Shown one piece after another: positions 19,903 to 31,995 of a stretch of 64,000 nucleotides of DNA. The position numbers and the translations under genes are program-made. The stretch lies in assembly GCF_002575655.3 (NCBI RefSeq), contig NC_053039.3:218569622-218633621 (forward strand), read 5' to 3'. The stretch is from Aegilops tauschii subsp. strangulata. Its lineage: Eukaryota > Streptophyta > Magnoliopsida > Poales > Poaceae. A model generated the notes under the pieces. That model made no database searches, was not told the DNA's origin, and worked only from the letters and a program-made list of their open reading frames with translations. Position 1 is the first letter of the stretch; each line of letters starts with the position of its first letter.

Positions 19903-20742
19903 GGGGAGGTGCACGTCCTCCACTTCAAGTTGATGGAGTCCGACACGCTCTTCATCAAGATCTTCGGGCTTTCAGGTGCTTGTCTTGGGTGCTGCGTAGA
20001 AAGCTCGAGCGACGACGAAATCTTCTCGAGCGACAGCGACGAAGAGGACACCGATGGTGAAGATGGCGGCGGCGAGCATCCGGTCGTCAAGTCCGAAGAC
20101 GACGACTCGGACTCCGACTGAACGCTGATAGCACCGTCATCACCAGCTAGGCGTCGGCAGCACCATCCTGTCGAGCAGACTCGAGACCTTGCGACGCCTT
20201 TCATTTGCGGTCTTATCCTTGCCTCGAGTCTGCTCGACAGGATTAGTTGCAGCTGCATTTACATCGAGTGCAAGGAGGGCAAAAGGAGCGCCTGGGCGAT
20301 GCCCTGGTCACCCTCGCCAGGACCAGAGGGACGCAGCCCGACAAGATCGGGAGGGCGGCTCCCGATAGGGAAGACGAAGCCGGAGTCCATGAGCCTGCCG
20401 GGGTCCAGCTGGAGGTGGTGGTGGCGTCTAGGCGAAGCACCCCCGGCAAATCGCTCTGCCGGGGTCCATCTGCAGATGATGGTGCTGCCGACGCCTAGCT
20501 GGTGATGACGGTGCTATCAGCGTTCAGTCGGAGTCCGAGTCGTCGTCTTCGGACTTGACGACCGGATGCTCGCCGCCGCCATCTTCACCATCGGTGTCCT
20601 CTTCGTCGCTGTCGCTCGAGAAGATTTCGTCGTCGCTCGAGCTTTCTACGCAGCACCCAAGACAAGCACCTGAAAGCCCGAAGATCTTGATGAAGAGCGT
20701 GTCGGACTCCATCAACTTGAAGCGGAGGACGTGCACCTCCCC
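19903..20742. repeat. near-perfect inverted repeat: 265-bp arms, 310-bp spacer
   Basis: Left arm 19903-20167 and right arm 20478-20742 are reverse complements over their whole equal length. By eye only one base differs (CACTTC against CGCTTC). Both arms encode, pointing inward, the same 70-residue ORF (left 19912-20121, minus-strand copy 20733-20524). It contains ESDTLFIKIFGLSGACLGCC and an acidic Ser/Asp/Glu tail. The spacer holds a 19-bp hairpin (CCTGTCGAGCAGACTCGAG at 20167 against 20224-20242). A further inverted pair links 20194-20262 with 20755-20823. The gypsy pol remnant begins right outside the right arm. This may be a fold-back transposon, a palindromic duplication or an assembly artefact. 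Confidence 0.85.
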
Positions 20743-20822
20743 TTGCCGGCTTTAAATGCAGCTGCAACTAATCCTGTCGAGCAGACTCGAGGCAAGGATA
20801 AGACCACAAATGAAAGGCGCGG

Positions 20823-22490
20823 CAAGGTCTCCTCACGTGCAAGTTCCTCATACGTAGGCGTAATATAGAATGACGGGAAATTACAAATGAAACAAACTTT
20901 CGACTTATGTTTCTTTGATGTACTTCTTATCGCGTGGATAAAAAGTGGGGCCGCCAAGCGAGTGACCACCGTGATCTCATGTGCCTGAAAATAGTGGCGC
21001 AGCTTCCTTGAGGCCATGAGTAGGCCAAAGAGTAACTTTTGCTCGCCCGAGTACCTTGACCTAGCCCCCTGCAATAGGAAGCTAACAAAGTATACTGGCC
21101 GTTGCACCACTTTCTTCTTTGATGTAACCTGCTTCTCAGATGTTTTCCCTGGCACCACTTTTTCCTTCCCGGCATCTAGCCTTGCCGGAGAACACGTGTG
21201 CATCCCTCTGCGCAACTAGTGCAACACTGACCACTTGATTCGTCACCGCCAAGTATAGCAACAACGATTCTTGTGGTTTGGGCGCGACTAGAGTTGGCGC
21301 AGAAGACATGTACTTTTTTCAGGTCATGCAGCGCAGCTCTGCTTCCGGAGTCCATTACCAGACCCACCTTTTTCAGTATCTTGAAAAAAGGCAAGGCGCG
21401 CTCGGCAGACCATGAAATAAACCTACTCAGAGCTGCGACACAACCGGCAAGGCGTCGCACATCCTTGACGGTCTTGAGTGCTTGGATTTGCTCAATAGCC
21501 TTGATCTTGTCGGGGTTCGCTTCAATCACATGTTGAGATACAAAGAACCCACACCGAACACACACTTCTCGGGGTTGAGCTTCATGTTGATCTTACGCGA
21601 GTTGGAGAAGGTTTCCTCCAAATCTTGAATCAGGGTGGACTTGTCCTTGGTCTTGACCACAATATCATCCATGTAGGCTTCTATGTTCCTGTGTAGATGT
21701 GGCTCAAAACCGATCTGAGCTGCCCTCGCGATCATCGAACCCGCACTCTATAATCCGAAAGGCATCCGTACAAAACAGTACGTGTCACATGAAGTAATGA
21801 ATGTGGTTTTCTCTTCATCTTCTTTGGACATGAATATCTGGTGATATCCGGAGTAGGCGTCAAGAAATGAGAGCAGATCACAGCTGGCAGTGGAGTCTAC
21901 AATCTAGTCGATGCGCTGCAAGGGGAAAGGATCTTTTGGGCATGATTTGTTGAGGTCAGTGTAATCAATACAAAGTCTCCATTTCCCATTTGCCTTGCGC
22001 ACGACAACCGGATTCGCCAACCAGGTTGGATGTATCACTCCTCTGACTAGGCCAGCTGCCTCGAGTTTCTTGATCTCTTCTGCTATAAATTGTTGTCGTT
22101 CCAAGGCTTGCTTTCTGACCTTCTGCTTGACGGGCCGAGCGTGAGGGTAGATAGCAAAGTGGTGCTCAATTACCTCCCTGGGAACGCCGGGGATGTCAGA
22201 TGGTTGCCATGCAAACACATCTACATTCGCCCGCGGGAAGGCAATGAGTGCGCTTTCCTATTTGCTGTCTAAGGTGGCACTGATGGTGAAAGTACCACCA
22301 GTGCCTTCCTCCCTTGTTGGCACCTTCTTTGTCGCGTGTGGAATAGCCTTGGATCTCTTGCCAACAGAGCTTTCCGGCAAATCCTCAACGGGTGCACGGC
22401 ACTCCGAGGAGGCGCGCTTCCCGAAGGCCCCGCTGGATGGCTTGCCTTTTTTTGCTATTCTTTGACTTGGCAGGAGCTGTTGCCTTGTCG
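20823..22490 (-). pseudogene. gypsy (Tat-like) pol remnant: RT and RNase H
   Basis: On the minus strand the fragments follow pol order. 22218-21904 encodes the RT start (PGVPREVIEHHFAIYP, GLVRGVIHPTWLANPVVVRK, NGKWRLCIDYTDLNKSCPKD). 21735-21526 carries the catalytic YMDD box (IEAYMDDIVVKTKD). 21565-21176 has the RT-RNase H connection (RRLAGCVAALSRFISWSAE). 21215-20830 has the RNase H start (QRPVYFVSFLLQGARSRYS, RKLRHYFQAHEI). The DLNKACPKD-like wording is typical of the Tat lineage. Frameshifts and stops divide it (near 21566, 21735-21900). Integrase is absent. Non-functional. Confidence 0.85.
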
Positions 22491-22750
22491 GTTTCTATAG
22501 GATCAAAAGTATGTCTAGAGGGGGTGATTAGACTACTTGACCAAATAAAAATCTATCATTTTCCCAATTTTAGTTGTGGGCAGATTTTAGCAATTAGCAC
22601 AAGTCAAGCAATCAACCTACACATGCAATTCTAAGAGTATAGCATCGAAATGTAAAACATTGCATATTAAGGTAAAGGGAAGGGTTTGGAGAAGGCAAAC
22701 ACAATGGAGACATGGAGATTTTTGGCATGGTTCCGATAGGTGGTGCTATC
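22491..22750. mobile_element. LTR or non-coding repeat fragment between two retroelements
   Basis: The sequence (ATGTCTAGAGGGGGTGATTA, GTCAAGCAATCAACC, ATGGTTCCGATAGGTGG) is of a type widespread in Triticeae intergenic DNA and lacks coding potential. It abuts the Sabrina-like LTR at 22751. The exact family was not identified. Confidence 0.4.
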
Positions 22751-24326
22751 TGCTACTTCTTGAACTTGCGTTGGTTTTTCCCTTGAAGAAGGAAGGGTGA
22801 TGCAGCAAAGTAGAGATAAGTATTTCCCCCAGTTAAGAACCAATGTATCAATCCAGTAGGAGGAACACACAAGTCTACAATGATAGCACCTACACAAACA
22901 AACAAATACTTGCACCGAACGCGATAAAGGGTTTGTCAATCCCTTCACGGTTACTAGCAAGGATGAGATCTGATAGAGATAGGTATAAAGATAAATAAAA
23001 GTGCAAAACAAAGTAAAGGTAAATAAATTGCAGCAAGGTATTTTTTTTGGTTTTTGGTTTTGTAGATCTGAAAATAATATGATAAAAATAAACCCGGGGG
23101 CCATAGTTTTCACTAGAGGCTTCTCTCTTGAAAGACGCATACGGTGGGTAAACAAATTACTGTTGAGCAATTGATAGAGAAGCGCAAAGTTATATCTAAG
23201 GCAATGATCATGAATGTAGGCATCACGTTCATGACAAGTAGACCGAAACGATTCTGCATCTACTACTATTACTCCACACATCCACCGCTATCCAGCATGC
23301 ATCTAGTGTATTAAGTTAACAAGAACGGAGTAACGCCTTGAGCGAGATGACATGATGAAGAGGGATAGATCCAATCAATATGGTATAAACCCCATCTTTT
23401 TATCCTTAATGGCAACAATACAAATATGTGCCTAGCTGCCCCTTCTGTAACTGGGTGAGGACACCGCGAGATTGAACCCAAAACAAAGCACCTCTCCCAT
23501 TGCAAGAAAAATCAATCTAGTTGGCCAAACCAAATCAATAGATCGGAGAGAAATACAAAGCTATCTTAATCATGCATAAAAGAGTTAAGAGAAGACTCAA
23601 ATAATATTCATAGATAATCTGATCATAAATCCACAATTCATCGCATCTCAACAAACGCACGCAAAAGAAGATTACATCGAATAGATCTCCAAGAACATCG
23701 AGGAGAACATTGTATTGAAGATCAGAGAGAGAGAGAAGAAGCCATATAGATACTAGCTATGGACCCATAGGTCGATGGTAAACTACTCACACATCATCGG
23801 AAGGGCAGCAAGGTTGATGTAGAAGCCCTCCGTGAACGAATCCCCCTCCGGCAGAGTACCGGAAAAGGCCCCAAGATGGGATCTCACGAGGACAGAAGCA
23901 TACGGCGGCGGAAAAGTATTTTTGGTATGCCCTCTAGTATACGGGGAATATTTGGGTATTTATGGACCAAAGATTAGGGTTAGAAGACCTACGAGGGACC
24001 CACAAGCTTGGGGGGCGCCCCTAGGGTGCGGCCTCCATGCTTGTGGCCCTCTCGTGGCTCTTCTGGCCTCCTCCCGAAGCTTCCTAGGTGTCTTCTGGTC
24101 CTAGAAAAATCGTCAAAAAGTTTCATTCCATTTGGACTCTGTTTGGTATTGATTTTCTGTAAAAGATAAAAACAAGGAAAAACAGCAAGTGGCACTAGGC
24201 ACTAGGTTAATAGGTTAGTCCCAAAAATTGATATAAAATAGCATTATAATGCATATAAAACATCCAAGATGGGTAATATAATAGCATGGAATAATAAAAA
24301 ATTATAGATACGTTGGAGACGTATCA
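22751..24326 (-). repeat. 3' LTR of a Sabrina/WHAM-like gypsy element
   Basis: On the minus strand it starts TGATACGTCTCCAACGTATC (24326) and ends AAGAAGTAGCA (22751), length 1576. Directly 5' of it on the minus strand is AAGTTTGGGGATGC, a good polypurine tract, which shows that this is the 3' LTR and that the body of the element lies at higher coordinates. Internal landmarks are a TATA-like region, GATCCCATCTTGGGGCC, and the block with CATGCTGGATAGCGG. The likely target base run next to its end is CTATC (22746-22750). Its partner is off the window. Confidence 0.85.
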
Positions 24327-24513
24327 AGCATCCCCAAACTTAATTCTTGATCGTCCTTGAGTACGTAAACGGTAAAAACAATTTTTTTTATGTGGAATGC
24401 TACCTAACATGTTTATCAATTTAATCTTTCTTTATGCGGCATGAATATTCAGATCCATAAGATTCAAAACAAAAGTTTAATATTGACATAAAAACAATAA
24501 TACTTCAAGCATA

Positions 24514-24636
24514 CTCCCTCCGTCCGAAAATACTTGTCATCAAAATGGATAAAAAGGGATGTATCTAGAACTAATATACATCTAGATACATCCCCTTTTA
24601 TTCATTTTGATGACAATTATTTCTGGACGGAGGGAG
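24514..24636. mobile_element. complete Stowaway MITE (123 bp)
   Basis: TIRs CTCCCTCCGTCCGAAAATA and its inverted partner ending GGACGGAGGGAG flank a palindrome-like interior (CTTGTCATCAAAATGGATAA against TTCATTTTGATGACAA). TA duplications lie at 24512-24513 and 24637-24638. This is a Tc1/mariner-derived MITE, inserted in the Sabrina-like element. Confidence 0.95.
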
Positions 24637-25483
24637 TACTAAATAAAGCAATCATGTCTTCTCAAAATATCATGGCTAGAGAATGTTTTCCCTACAAAAT
24701 CATACAATCTTGTCATGCTCTATCTTCATCACACAAAGTATTTATCATGCGCAACCCCGATGGCAAGCCAAGCAATTGTTTCATACTTTTGACGTTCTTA
24801 AGATTTTTTAACTCTCACGCAATACATGAGCATGAGCCATGGATATAGCACTATAGGTGGAATAGAATATGATGGCGTAGGTTGTGTGGAGAAGACAAAA
24901 AAAGAGAAAGTCTCACATTGACGAGGCTAATCAACGGGCTATGGAGATGCCCATCAATTTATGTCAATACAAGGAGTAGGGATTGCCATGCAACGGATGC
25001 ACTAGAGCTATAAGTGTATGAAAGCTCAAAAAGAAAACTAAGTGGGTGTGCATCCAACTTGCTTGCTCACGAAGACCTAGGGCAATTTGAGGAAGCCCAT
25101 CATTGGAATATACAAGCCAAGTTCTATAATGAAAAATTCCCACTAGTAATATATGAAAGTGAAAAAATAGGAGACTCTCTATCATGAAGAACATGGTGCT
25201 ACTTTGAAGCACAAGTGTGGAAAAGGATAGTAACATTGTCGCGTCTCTCTTTTTCTCTCGTTTTTTGTTTTTTTTTAAAAAAAATTTGGGCTCTTTGGCC
25301 CCTTTTTTATTTATTTAAGTCTGGAGTCTCATCCCGACTTGTGGGGGAATCATAGTCTCCATCATCCTTTCCTCACATAGGACAATGTTCTAATAATGAT
25401 GACCATCACACTTTTATTTACTTACATCTCAAGAATTACACCTTGATACTAGAATAAGAATATGACTCTATATGAATGCCTCA

Positions 25484-25840
25484 TGCACATGATTATGCAA
25501 GGCAATATGAAAATGATGGTGTGTGTCATAATAAAGAGGAACAGTGGAAGTTGCATGGCAATATGTCCATAATAGGTAGGTATATGGTGGCTGTTTTGAA
25601 TGCCTCCGGCGGTGTACCGGGATGTGCAATGAATCAAGAGTGACATGTATGAAAGAATTATGAACGGTGGCTTTGCCACAAATACGATGTCAACTACATG
25701 ATCATGCAAAGCAATATGACAATGATGAGCATGTCATAATAAACGGAACGGTGGAAAGTTGCATGGCAATATATCTCGGAATGGCTATGGAAATGCCATA
25801 ATAGGTAGGTATGGTGGCTGTTTTGAGGAAGATATAAGGT
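25484..25840. repeat. diverged direct duplication of about 120-140 bp
   Basis: The blocks at about 25490-25600 and 25700-25840 share ATGATxATGCAAxGCAATATG, TGTCATAATAAA, GTTGCATGGCAATAT, CATAATAGGTAGGTAT and GGTGGCTGTTTTGA in the same order. They lie within the Sabrina-like internal domain. Confidence 0.75.
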
Positions 25841-26482
25841 GGCTTATGTGTGAAAGAGCATATCATATCACGGGGTTTGGATGCACCGGCGAAGTTTGCA
25901 CCAACTCTCAAGGTGAGAAAGGGCAATGCATGATACCGAAGATGCTAGCAATGGTGGAAGGGTGAGAGTGCGTATAATCCATGGACTCAACATTAGTCAT
26001 AAAGAACTCACATACTTATTGCAAAAGTTTATTAGCCCTCAAAACAAAGTACTAATACGCATGCTCCTAGGGGGATAGATTGGTAGGAAAAGAATCGCTC
26101 GTCCCCGGCCGCCACTCATAAGGAAGACAATTGAAAATAAATCATGCTCTAATTTCATCGCGTAATAAGAGACCATACGTGCATGCTTCGGTAATCACAA
26201 ACTTTAACAGAAATATTCTTACTAGTCCACAATTGCTCACTAGCATGACTCTAATACCACCATATTTATATCTCGAAACAATTGCAAGGAATCAAACTTC
26301 TCATATATTCAATGATCTTCATGAAAGTTTTTATTATATCCCTCTTGAATACCCATCATATTAGGACTAAATTCATAACCTAAGCAAATTTCCATACTAT
26401 TTCTGAGACTCTCAAAATAATATAAGTGAAGCATGAGAGTTCATCAATTTCTTTAAAATAAAACCACCGCCGTGCTCTAAAA

Positions 26483-26580
26483 AGATATAAGTGAAGCACT
26501 AGAGCAACTACCTAGCTCAGAAGATATAAGTGAAGCACTAGGGCAACTACCTAGCTCAAAAGATATAAGTGAAGCACATA
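26483..26580. repeat. 39-bp tandem repeat, 2.5 copies
   Basis: AGATATAAGTGAAGCAC occurs at 26483, 26522 and 26561, period exactly 39, each followed by AGAGCAACTACCTAGCTC or a variant except the last partial copy. A looser copy lies at about 26420. It is part of the retroelement interior. Confidence 0.9.
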
Positions 26581-27503
26581 GAGTATTCTAATAAATTCAC
26601 GATTAATGTGTGTCCCTCTCAAAAGGTGTGTATGGCAAGGATGATTGTGGCAAACTAAAAAGCAAAGACTCGTATAATACAAGACGCTCCAAGCAAAACA
26701 CATATCATGTGGTGAATAAAAAAAAACCTCAAGTAATTTACTGATGGATTGAAGACAAAAGAGGAGATGCCATCCGGGGCATCCCCAAGCTTAGATTCTT
26801 GGTTGTCCTTGAATATTACCTTGGGGTGCCTTGGGCATTCCCAAGCTTAGGCTCTTGCAACTCCTTATTCCGTAGTCCATTGAAACTTTACCCCAAACTT
26901 GAAAACTTCACAACACAAAACTCAACAAAAAACTCATGAGATCTGTTAGTGAAACGAAGCAAATAACCACTTTTAGGTATTGTTGTAAACTCATTCCAAT
27001 TTTATATTTGTGTTATATGTACTGTATTCTAACTTCTCCATGGTTCATACCCCCCGATACTACCCATAGATTCATCAAAAATAAGCAAACAACGCAATGA
27101 AACGGAATATGTCAAAAACAGAACAGTCTGAAGTAATCTAGACTTTAGCCAAACTTATATAAATTCAAAAATTCTGAAAAAATTAGGAAAACGTATGCAA
27201 TTTGTATATCAATAAAGTGTAAAAAAATCAAGAATTTATCAGGTTCCAACAGATCACATCAATTCTATTACTGGGCGCAAAAGTTTCTGTTTTCTCACAT
27301 AATCAAATCAACTATCACCCAAATCATCCCAAAGGTCTTACTTGGCACAAACGCTAACTAAAACACTAAAACAGAATCATAATAGAAGTATAATTGCATA
27401 TTTATTGAAAAACAGAAGCGAAACATAAAAAATAAAATAAAATTGGGTTACCACCCAACAAGCGCTATTGTTTTACGCCCCTAGCTAGGCATATTGCATA
27501 GAT

Positions 27504-28733
27504 CTAAGTATTGTCATCTTTGGTATTCAATCCATATGTAGCCCTCTTAATAGATTCATATGACAACTTAATTTTCTTTCTTGGAAAGTGTTCCATGCCC
27601 TTCCTTAACGGGAAATGAAATCTAATGTTTCCTTCTTTCATATCAATAGTTGCACCAATCGTTCTAAGGAAAGGTCTACCAAGAATAATAGGGCATGTAG
27701 GATTGCAATCTATATCAAGCACAATAAAATCTATGGGCACACAATTCCTATTTGCAACAACAAGAACATCAGTAATTCTTCCCATGGGTTTCTTAATAGT
27801 GGAATCTGCTAAGTGCAAATTTAAAGAACAATCATCAAGTTTGTGGAAACCTAGCACATCACATAAAGTTTTTGGAATAGTGGAAACGCTAGCACCCAAA
27901 TCACACAAAGCATTGCACTCATAATCTTTAATCTTAATCTTAATAGTAGGTTCCCATTCATCATAAAGCTTTCTAGGAATTGAAACTTCCAACTCAAGTT
28001 TTTCTTTAAAAGATTCCATCATAGCATCAATAGTATGTTTAGTAAAAGCCTTGTTTTGATTATAAGCATGAGGTGATTAAGCATAGATTGCAACAAGGAA
28101 ATACAATCAATCGAACAACAATTATCATAATTAAAGTCCTTGAAATCCAAAAGAGTGGGCTCATCACTAGTTAAAGTTTTTACCTCGCCAATCCCACTTT
28201 TATCAATTTTTTCATTAAGATCTTCACCCTCCAAATTATTGGGATGCCTTCTAGCTAAAGTTGACTCATCTCCAGTCCCTTATTTATCAATTTTTATATT
28301 AGCAAACAAAGATTCAATAGGAGTCACACCAATCACTTTAGGATCTTCATCAAGATTATCGCAAAAACTAGAAGAACATACTTTTTCTAGCAATTCTCTC
28401 TTAGCACGCATCCTAGCGGTTCTCTCCCTACTCTCATTAATAGAAATCTGAATAGCTTTAAGAGACTCATTACTATCAAGCTTGGGTGGCATAGATCTAA
28501 TCTTAAAAGAATCGATCTCATGAGAAATTATATCGACGTTTCTAGCCAAATCATCAATTTTAAACAATTTTTCTTCTACCATAGCCTTGAAAATCTTTTG
28601 GGAGTTTATAAAATCTTTAATATTATTCCAGAGGGTATCTTATTATAATTTCCATAAGAATTTTTGTAGGAATTACCATAATTATTAGAGGAATTACTAG
28701 GAAATGACCTAGGATTGAAATTGCCTCTATACG
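27504..28733 (-). pseudogene. gag C-terminus and aspartic protease of the Sabrina/WHAM-like element
   Basis: On the minus strand, 28022-27504 encodes 172 residues of an Athila-type aspartic protease. The catalytic motif ALCDLGASVSTIP has Asp41, and the PIILGRPFLRTIGATID flap-side block is intact. Upstream, 28582-28019 encodes Ser/Leu/Asp-rich gag-like segments in broken frames. From 28733 the Asn/Ser/Tyr-rich gag tail is visible but is cut by a CACTA terminus at 28734. The protease ORF ends with DDNT and is not followed by RT. Products of such elements would be processed capsid precursors only. This copy cannot make a full gag. Confidence 0.75.
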
Positions 28734-29528
28734 CACTACAAAAAAATACACTTCCGTGATGATACGTGTTTGTCACAGTAGGTCACGCTTTTTTTCATAC
28801 ATGTACATCCATGACGATTTTATGACAGAATCAAGATAGTCATACCTGTGCTGTCGTAGAAGTGTTCCATGACAATACCAAAATTATCATCACGGATGAG
28901 TCCACTTCCATGACGATAAATGGCGCGTCATGGAAGTGCTTTCGTCAAGGGTAACCGACACGTGGCATCCACCGTAACGGGTCGCCGTTAAGCTATCGGA
29001 TTCCGGTTTGGATCCGATAACCCGTTAACAGCCCGGACCAATGGGTATTTTCCACATGTAAAATCATCATTGGCTAGAGGAAACACGTGTCGGCTCCTTG
29101 GTGGGCCAGATGTTGTCTGTCCAATGGAGGAGACATGCCTATGATACGTCGACATGTGGCAGGGCCCAACAGAGGCCCATATAGGTTAAAAAGGCCGGCC
29201 CAGTCAAAGGCCAGTAGTATTTACTCAGGTACTAGCGGGCCAGCCCAATAACGGCTTGTTTAAACATGACCCATTTACGGCCCGAAGCCAAATCTGGCCC
29301 ATTAATTGTTTGCCGAATATTTGGGCCCAATTACGGCCCAGTGACATTTCGGTTTGTTAGAGGCCCGATGTAGACATGGGCCCATTTCAGCCTGGTGTGT
29401 CTTTCAGCCTAGGAATGGCTCGTGCTGCCCATGGGCCATATATGGTCCGATGCGACATCCAGCCCTCTAACGGCCCGTGATAAAGGTGGCAACTGTTCAG
29501 CCCAACGTGACTTTGGGCCTGTTAAAGG
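28734..29528 (+). mobile_element. CACTA DNA transposon terminus and subterminal repeat region
   Basis: CACTACAAAAAAATACACTT at 28734 is a CACTA-superfamily inverted terminal repeat. The following CCGTGATGATACGTG and its variants recur in both orientations over the first 200 bp (GTCATGGAAGTG, TCCATGACGATAAATGG). From 29160 the sequence is filled with GGCCCA/GGCCCG-type motifs, typical subterminal repeats. It interrupts gag of the Sabrina-like element. The three bases before it are ACG. The region is cut at 29528/29534 by an Athila-type insertion and continues at 39816. Confidence 0.85.
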
Positions 29529-29533
29529 CCTGT
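29529..29533. repeat. target site duplication (left) of the Athila-type element
   Basis: CCTGT immediately before the 5' LTR. The identical CCTGT follows the 3' LTR at 39811-39815. Confidence 0.95.
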
Positions 29534-31055
29534 TGATACGTCCATTTTGCATCATGCTTTTATATTGATATTTATTGCTTTATGGGCTATTATTACACAT
29601 TATGTCACAATACTTATGCCTATTCTCTCTTATTTTACTAGGTTTACATAAGGAGGGAGAATGCCGGCAGCTGGAATTCTGGGCTGGAAAAGGAGCAAAT
29701 ATTAGAGACCTATTCTGCACAACTCCAAAAGTCCCGAAACTCCACGAAAGTTATTTTTGGAAATAATAAAAAATACTGAGTGGAAGAAATACCAGAGGGG
29801 GCCCACACCCTGGCCACGAGGGTGGGGGGCGCGCCCTACCCCCTGGGCGCGCCCCCTACCTCGTGGGCCCCCTGTTGGCCCTTCGGTGCCCATCTTCTGC
29901 TATATGAAGTCTTTCATCCGAAGAAAAATCATAAGCAAGCTTTCGGGACGAGACTCCGCCGCCATGAGGCGGAACCTTGGCGGAACCAATCTAGGGCTCC
30001 GGTAGAGCTGTTCTACCAGGGACACTTCCCTCCGGGAGGGGGAAATCATCGCCATCGTCATCACCAACGATCCTCTCATCGGGAGGGGTCCAATCTCCAT
30101 CAACATCTTCACCAGCACCATCTCCTCTCAAACCCTAGTTCATCTCTTGTATCCAATTCTTGTCTTTAAGTCTGGGATTGGTACCTGTAGGTTGCTAGTA
30201 GTGTTGATTACTCCTTGTAGTTGATGCTAGTTGGTTTATTTGGTGGAAGATCATATGTTCAGATCCTATATGCATATTAATACTCCTCTGATTATGAACA
30301 TGAATATGCTTTGTGAGTAGTTACGTTTGTTCCTGAGGACATGGGAGAAGTCTTGCTATTAGTAGTCATGTGAATTTGGTATTCATTCGATATTTTGATG
30401 AGATGTATGTTGTCTCTCCTCTAGTGGTGTTATGTGAACGTCGACTACATGACACTTCACCATTATTTGGGCCTAGAGGAAGGCATTGGGAAGTAATAAA
30501 TAGATGATGGGTTGCTAGAGTGACAGAAGCTTAAACCCTAGTTTATGCGTTGCTTCATAAGGGGCTGATTTGGATCCACTTGTTTCATGCTATGGTTAGG
30601 TTTACCTTAATACTTCTTTTGTAGTTGCGGATGCTTGCAATAGGGGTTAATCATAAGTGGGATGCTTGTCCAAGTAAGGACAGCACCCAAGCACCGGTCC
30701 ACCCACATATCAAATTATCAAAGTACCGAACGCGAATCATATGAACGTGATGAAAACTAGCTTGACGATAATTCCCATGTATCCTCAGGAGCGCTTTTCT
30801 CTATATAAGAGTTTGTCCAGGCTTGTCCTTTGCTACAAAAAGGATTGGGCCACCTTGCTGCACTTTATTTACTTTTGTTACTTGTTGCTCGTTACAAATT
30901 ATCTTAGCACAAAACTATCTGTTACCTACAATTTCAGTGCTTGCTGAGAATACCTTGCTGAAAACCGCTTATCATTTCCTTCTGCTCCTCGTTGGGTTTG
31001 ACACTCTTACTTATCAAAAGGACTACGATAGATCCGCTATACTTGTGGGTCATCA
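29534..31055 (+). repeat. 5' LTR of the Athila-type element
   Basis: Starts TGATACGTCCATTTTGCATC and ends GTGGGTCATCA. It contains a GC-rich palindrome-like block (GGGCGCGCCCTACCCCCTGG), a TATATGAAG promoter-like site near 29904, and downstream transcribed-leader-like sequence. It has an 11-12 bp segment (CCTTGGCGGAA) that the 3' LTR lacks. Confidence 0.95.
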
Positions 31056-31066
31056 AGACTCTTTTC

Positions 31067-31084
31067 TGGCGCCGTTGCCGGGGA
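31067..31084 (+). promoter_or_regulatory. primer-binding site matching tRNA-Asp
   Basis: TGGCGCCGTTGCCGGGGA begins 11 bases after the 5' LTR and is complementary to the 3' end of plant tRNA-Asp (ending GGCAACGGCGCCA). It primes minus-strand DNA synthesis. Confidence 0.85.
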
Positions 31085-31161
31085 GTGAAGCGCCTTTGGT
31101 AGGTGGAATTTGGTAAGGAAAAATTTATATAGTGTGCTGAAATTTACTGTCACTTGTTACT

Positions 31162-31995
31162 ATGGAAAGTAATCCTCTGAGGGGCTTGTTCGGGGTATCT
31201 TCACCCCGACCAGTAGAGCAAAGAGTTGCTCCTCAACCTACTGAACCTACTGAAGATGAAAATGTCTACTTTGAGATTCCTTCGGGTATGATAGAAAAAC
31301 TGCTAGCTAATCCTTTTGCAGGAGACGGAACAATGCATCCTGATGAGCATCTAATCTATGTGGATGAAGTTTGTGGATTATTTAAGCTTGCAGGTGTGCC
31401 CGATGATGTTATTAAGAAGAAGGTCTTCCCTTTATCTTTGAAGGGAGATGCATTGACATGGTATAGGCTATGTGATGGTATGGGATCATGGAACTACAAA
31501 CGATTGAAATTGGAATTTCATCAGAAGTTTTATCCTATGCATCTTGTTCATCGTGATCGCAATTATATATATAATTTTTGGCCTCGCGAAGGAGAAAGCA
31601 TCGCTCAAGATTGGGGGAGGATTAAATCAATGTTATATTCATGCCCCAATCATGAGCTCCCAAGAGAGATAATTATTCAAAAAAATTATGTTCGGCTTTC
31701 TGATAACAATCGCACCATGCTCGATACTTCTTGTGCTGGCTCTTTTATGATGAAGACTATTGAATTCAAATGGGATTTATTGGAAAGAATTAAACGCAAC
31801 TCTGAAGATTGGGATCTCGACGAAGGTAAGGAGTTAGGTATGACACATAAGTTTGATTGTGTTAAATCTTTTATGCATACCGATGTTTTCCGTAAATTTA
31901 GCACTAAATATGGACTTGACTCTGAGATAGTAGCTTCTTTCTGTGAATCTTTTGCTACTCATGTTGATCTCCCTAAGGAGAAGTGGTTTAAATAG
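31162..31995 (+). pseudogene. gag polyprotein of the Athila-type element
   Basis: Gag forms the virus-like particle. The ORF starts at the first ATG after the primer-binding site (MESNPLRGLFG) and gives 277 residues. The retrotransposon gag core is clear (LANPFAGDGTMHPDEHL, KKKVFPLSLKGDALTWYRL, LEFHQKFYP). The ORF ends at TAG 31993-31995, and reading continues open in the same frame straight into protease, so this TAG looks like a mutated Gln codon (CAG to TAG) in what was one gag-pol frame. No zinc knuckle was seen. Confidence 0.9.

Larger units (their letters stand above)
24327..27503 (-). mobile_element. non-coding internal domain of the Sabrina/WHAM-like element
   Basis: Between the protease fragment and the 3' LTR one would expect RT, RNase H and integrase. 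None is found on either strand over 3.2 kb. Instead there is AT-rich sequence with the landmark CAATAGCGCTTGTTGGGTGG (about 27450), a polypurine-like AAGCTTGGGGATGCC copy near 26790, direct repeats, and a Stowaway insertion. The element is therefore probably non-autonomous and would depend on enzymes supplied by another gypsy element. Confidence 0.7.

Noticed and set aside
22667..23281. 204-codon minus-strand ORF
   Set aside because: It lies inside the Sabrina-like LTR and has no known domain. LTR identity explains the sequence.
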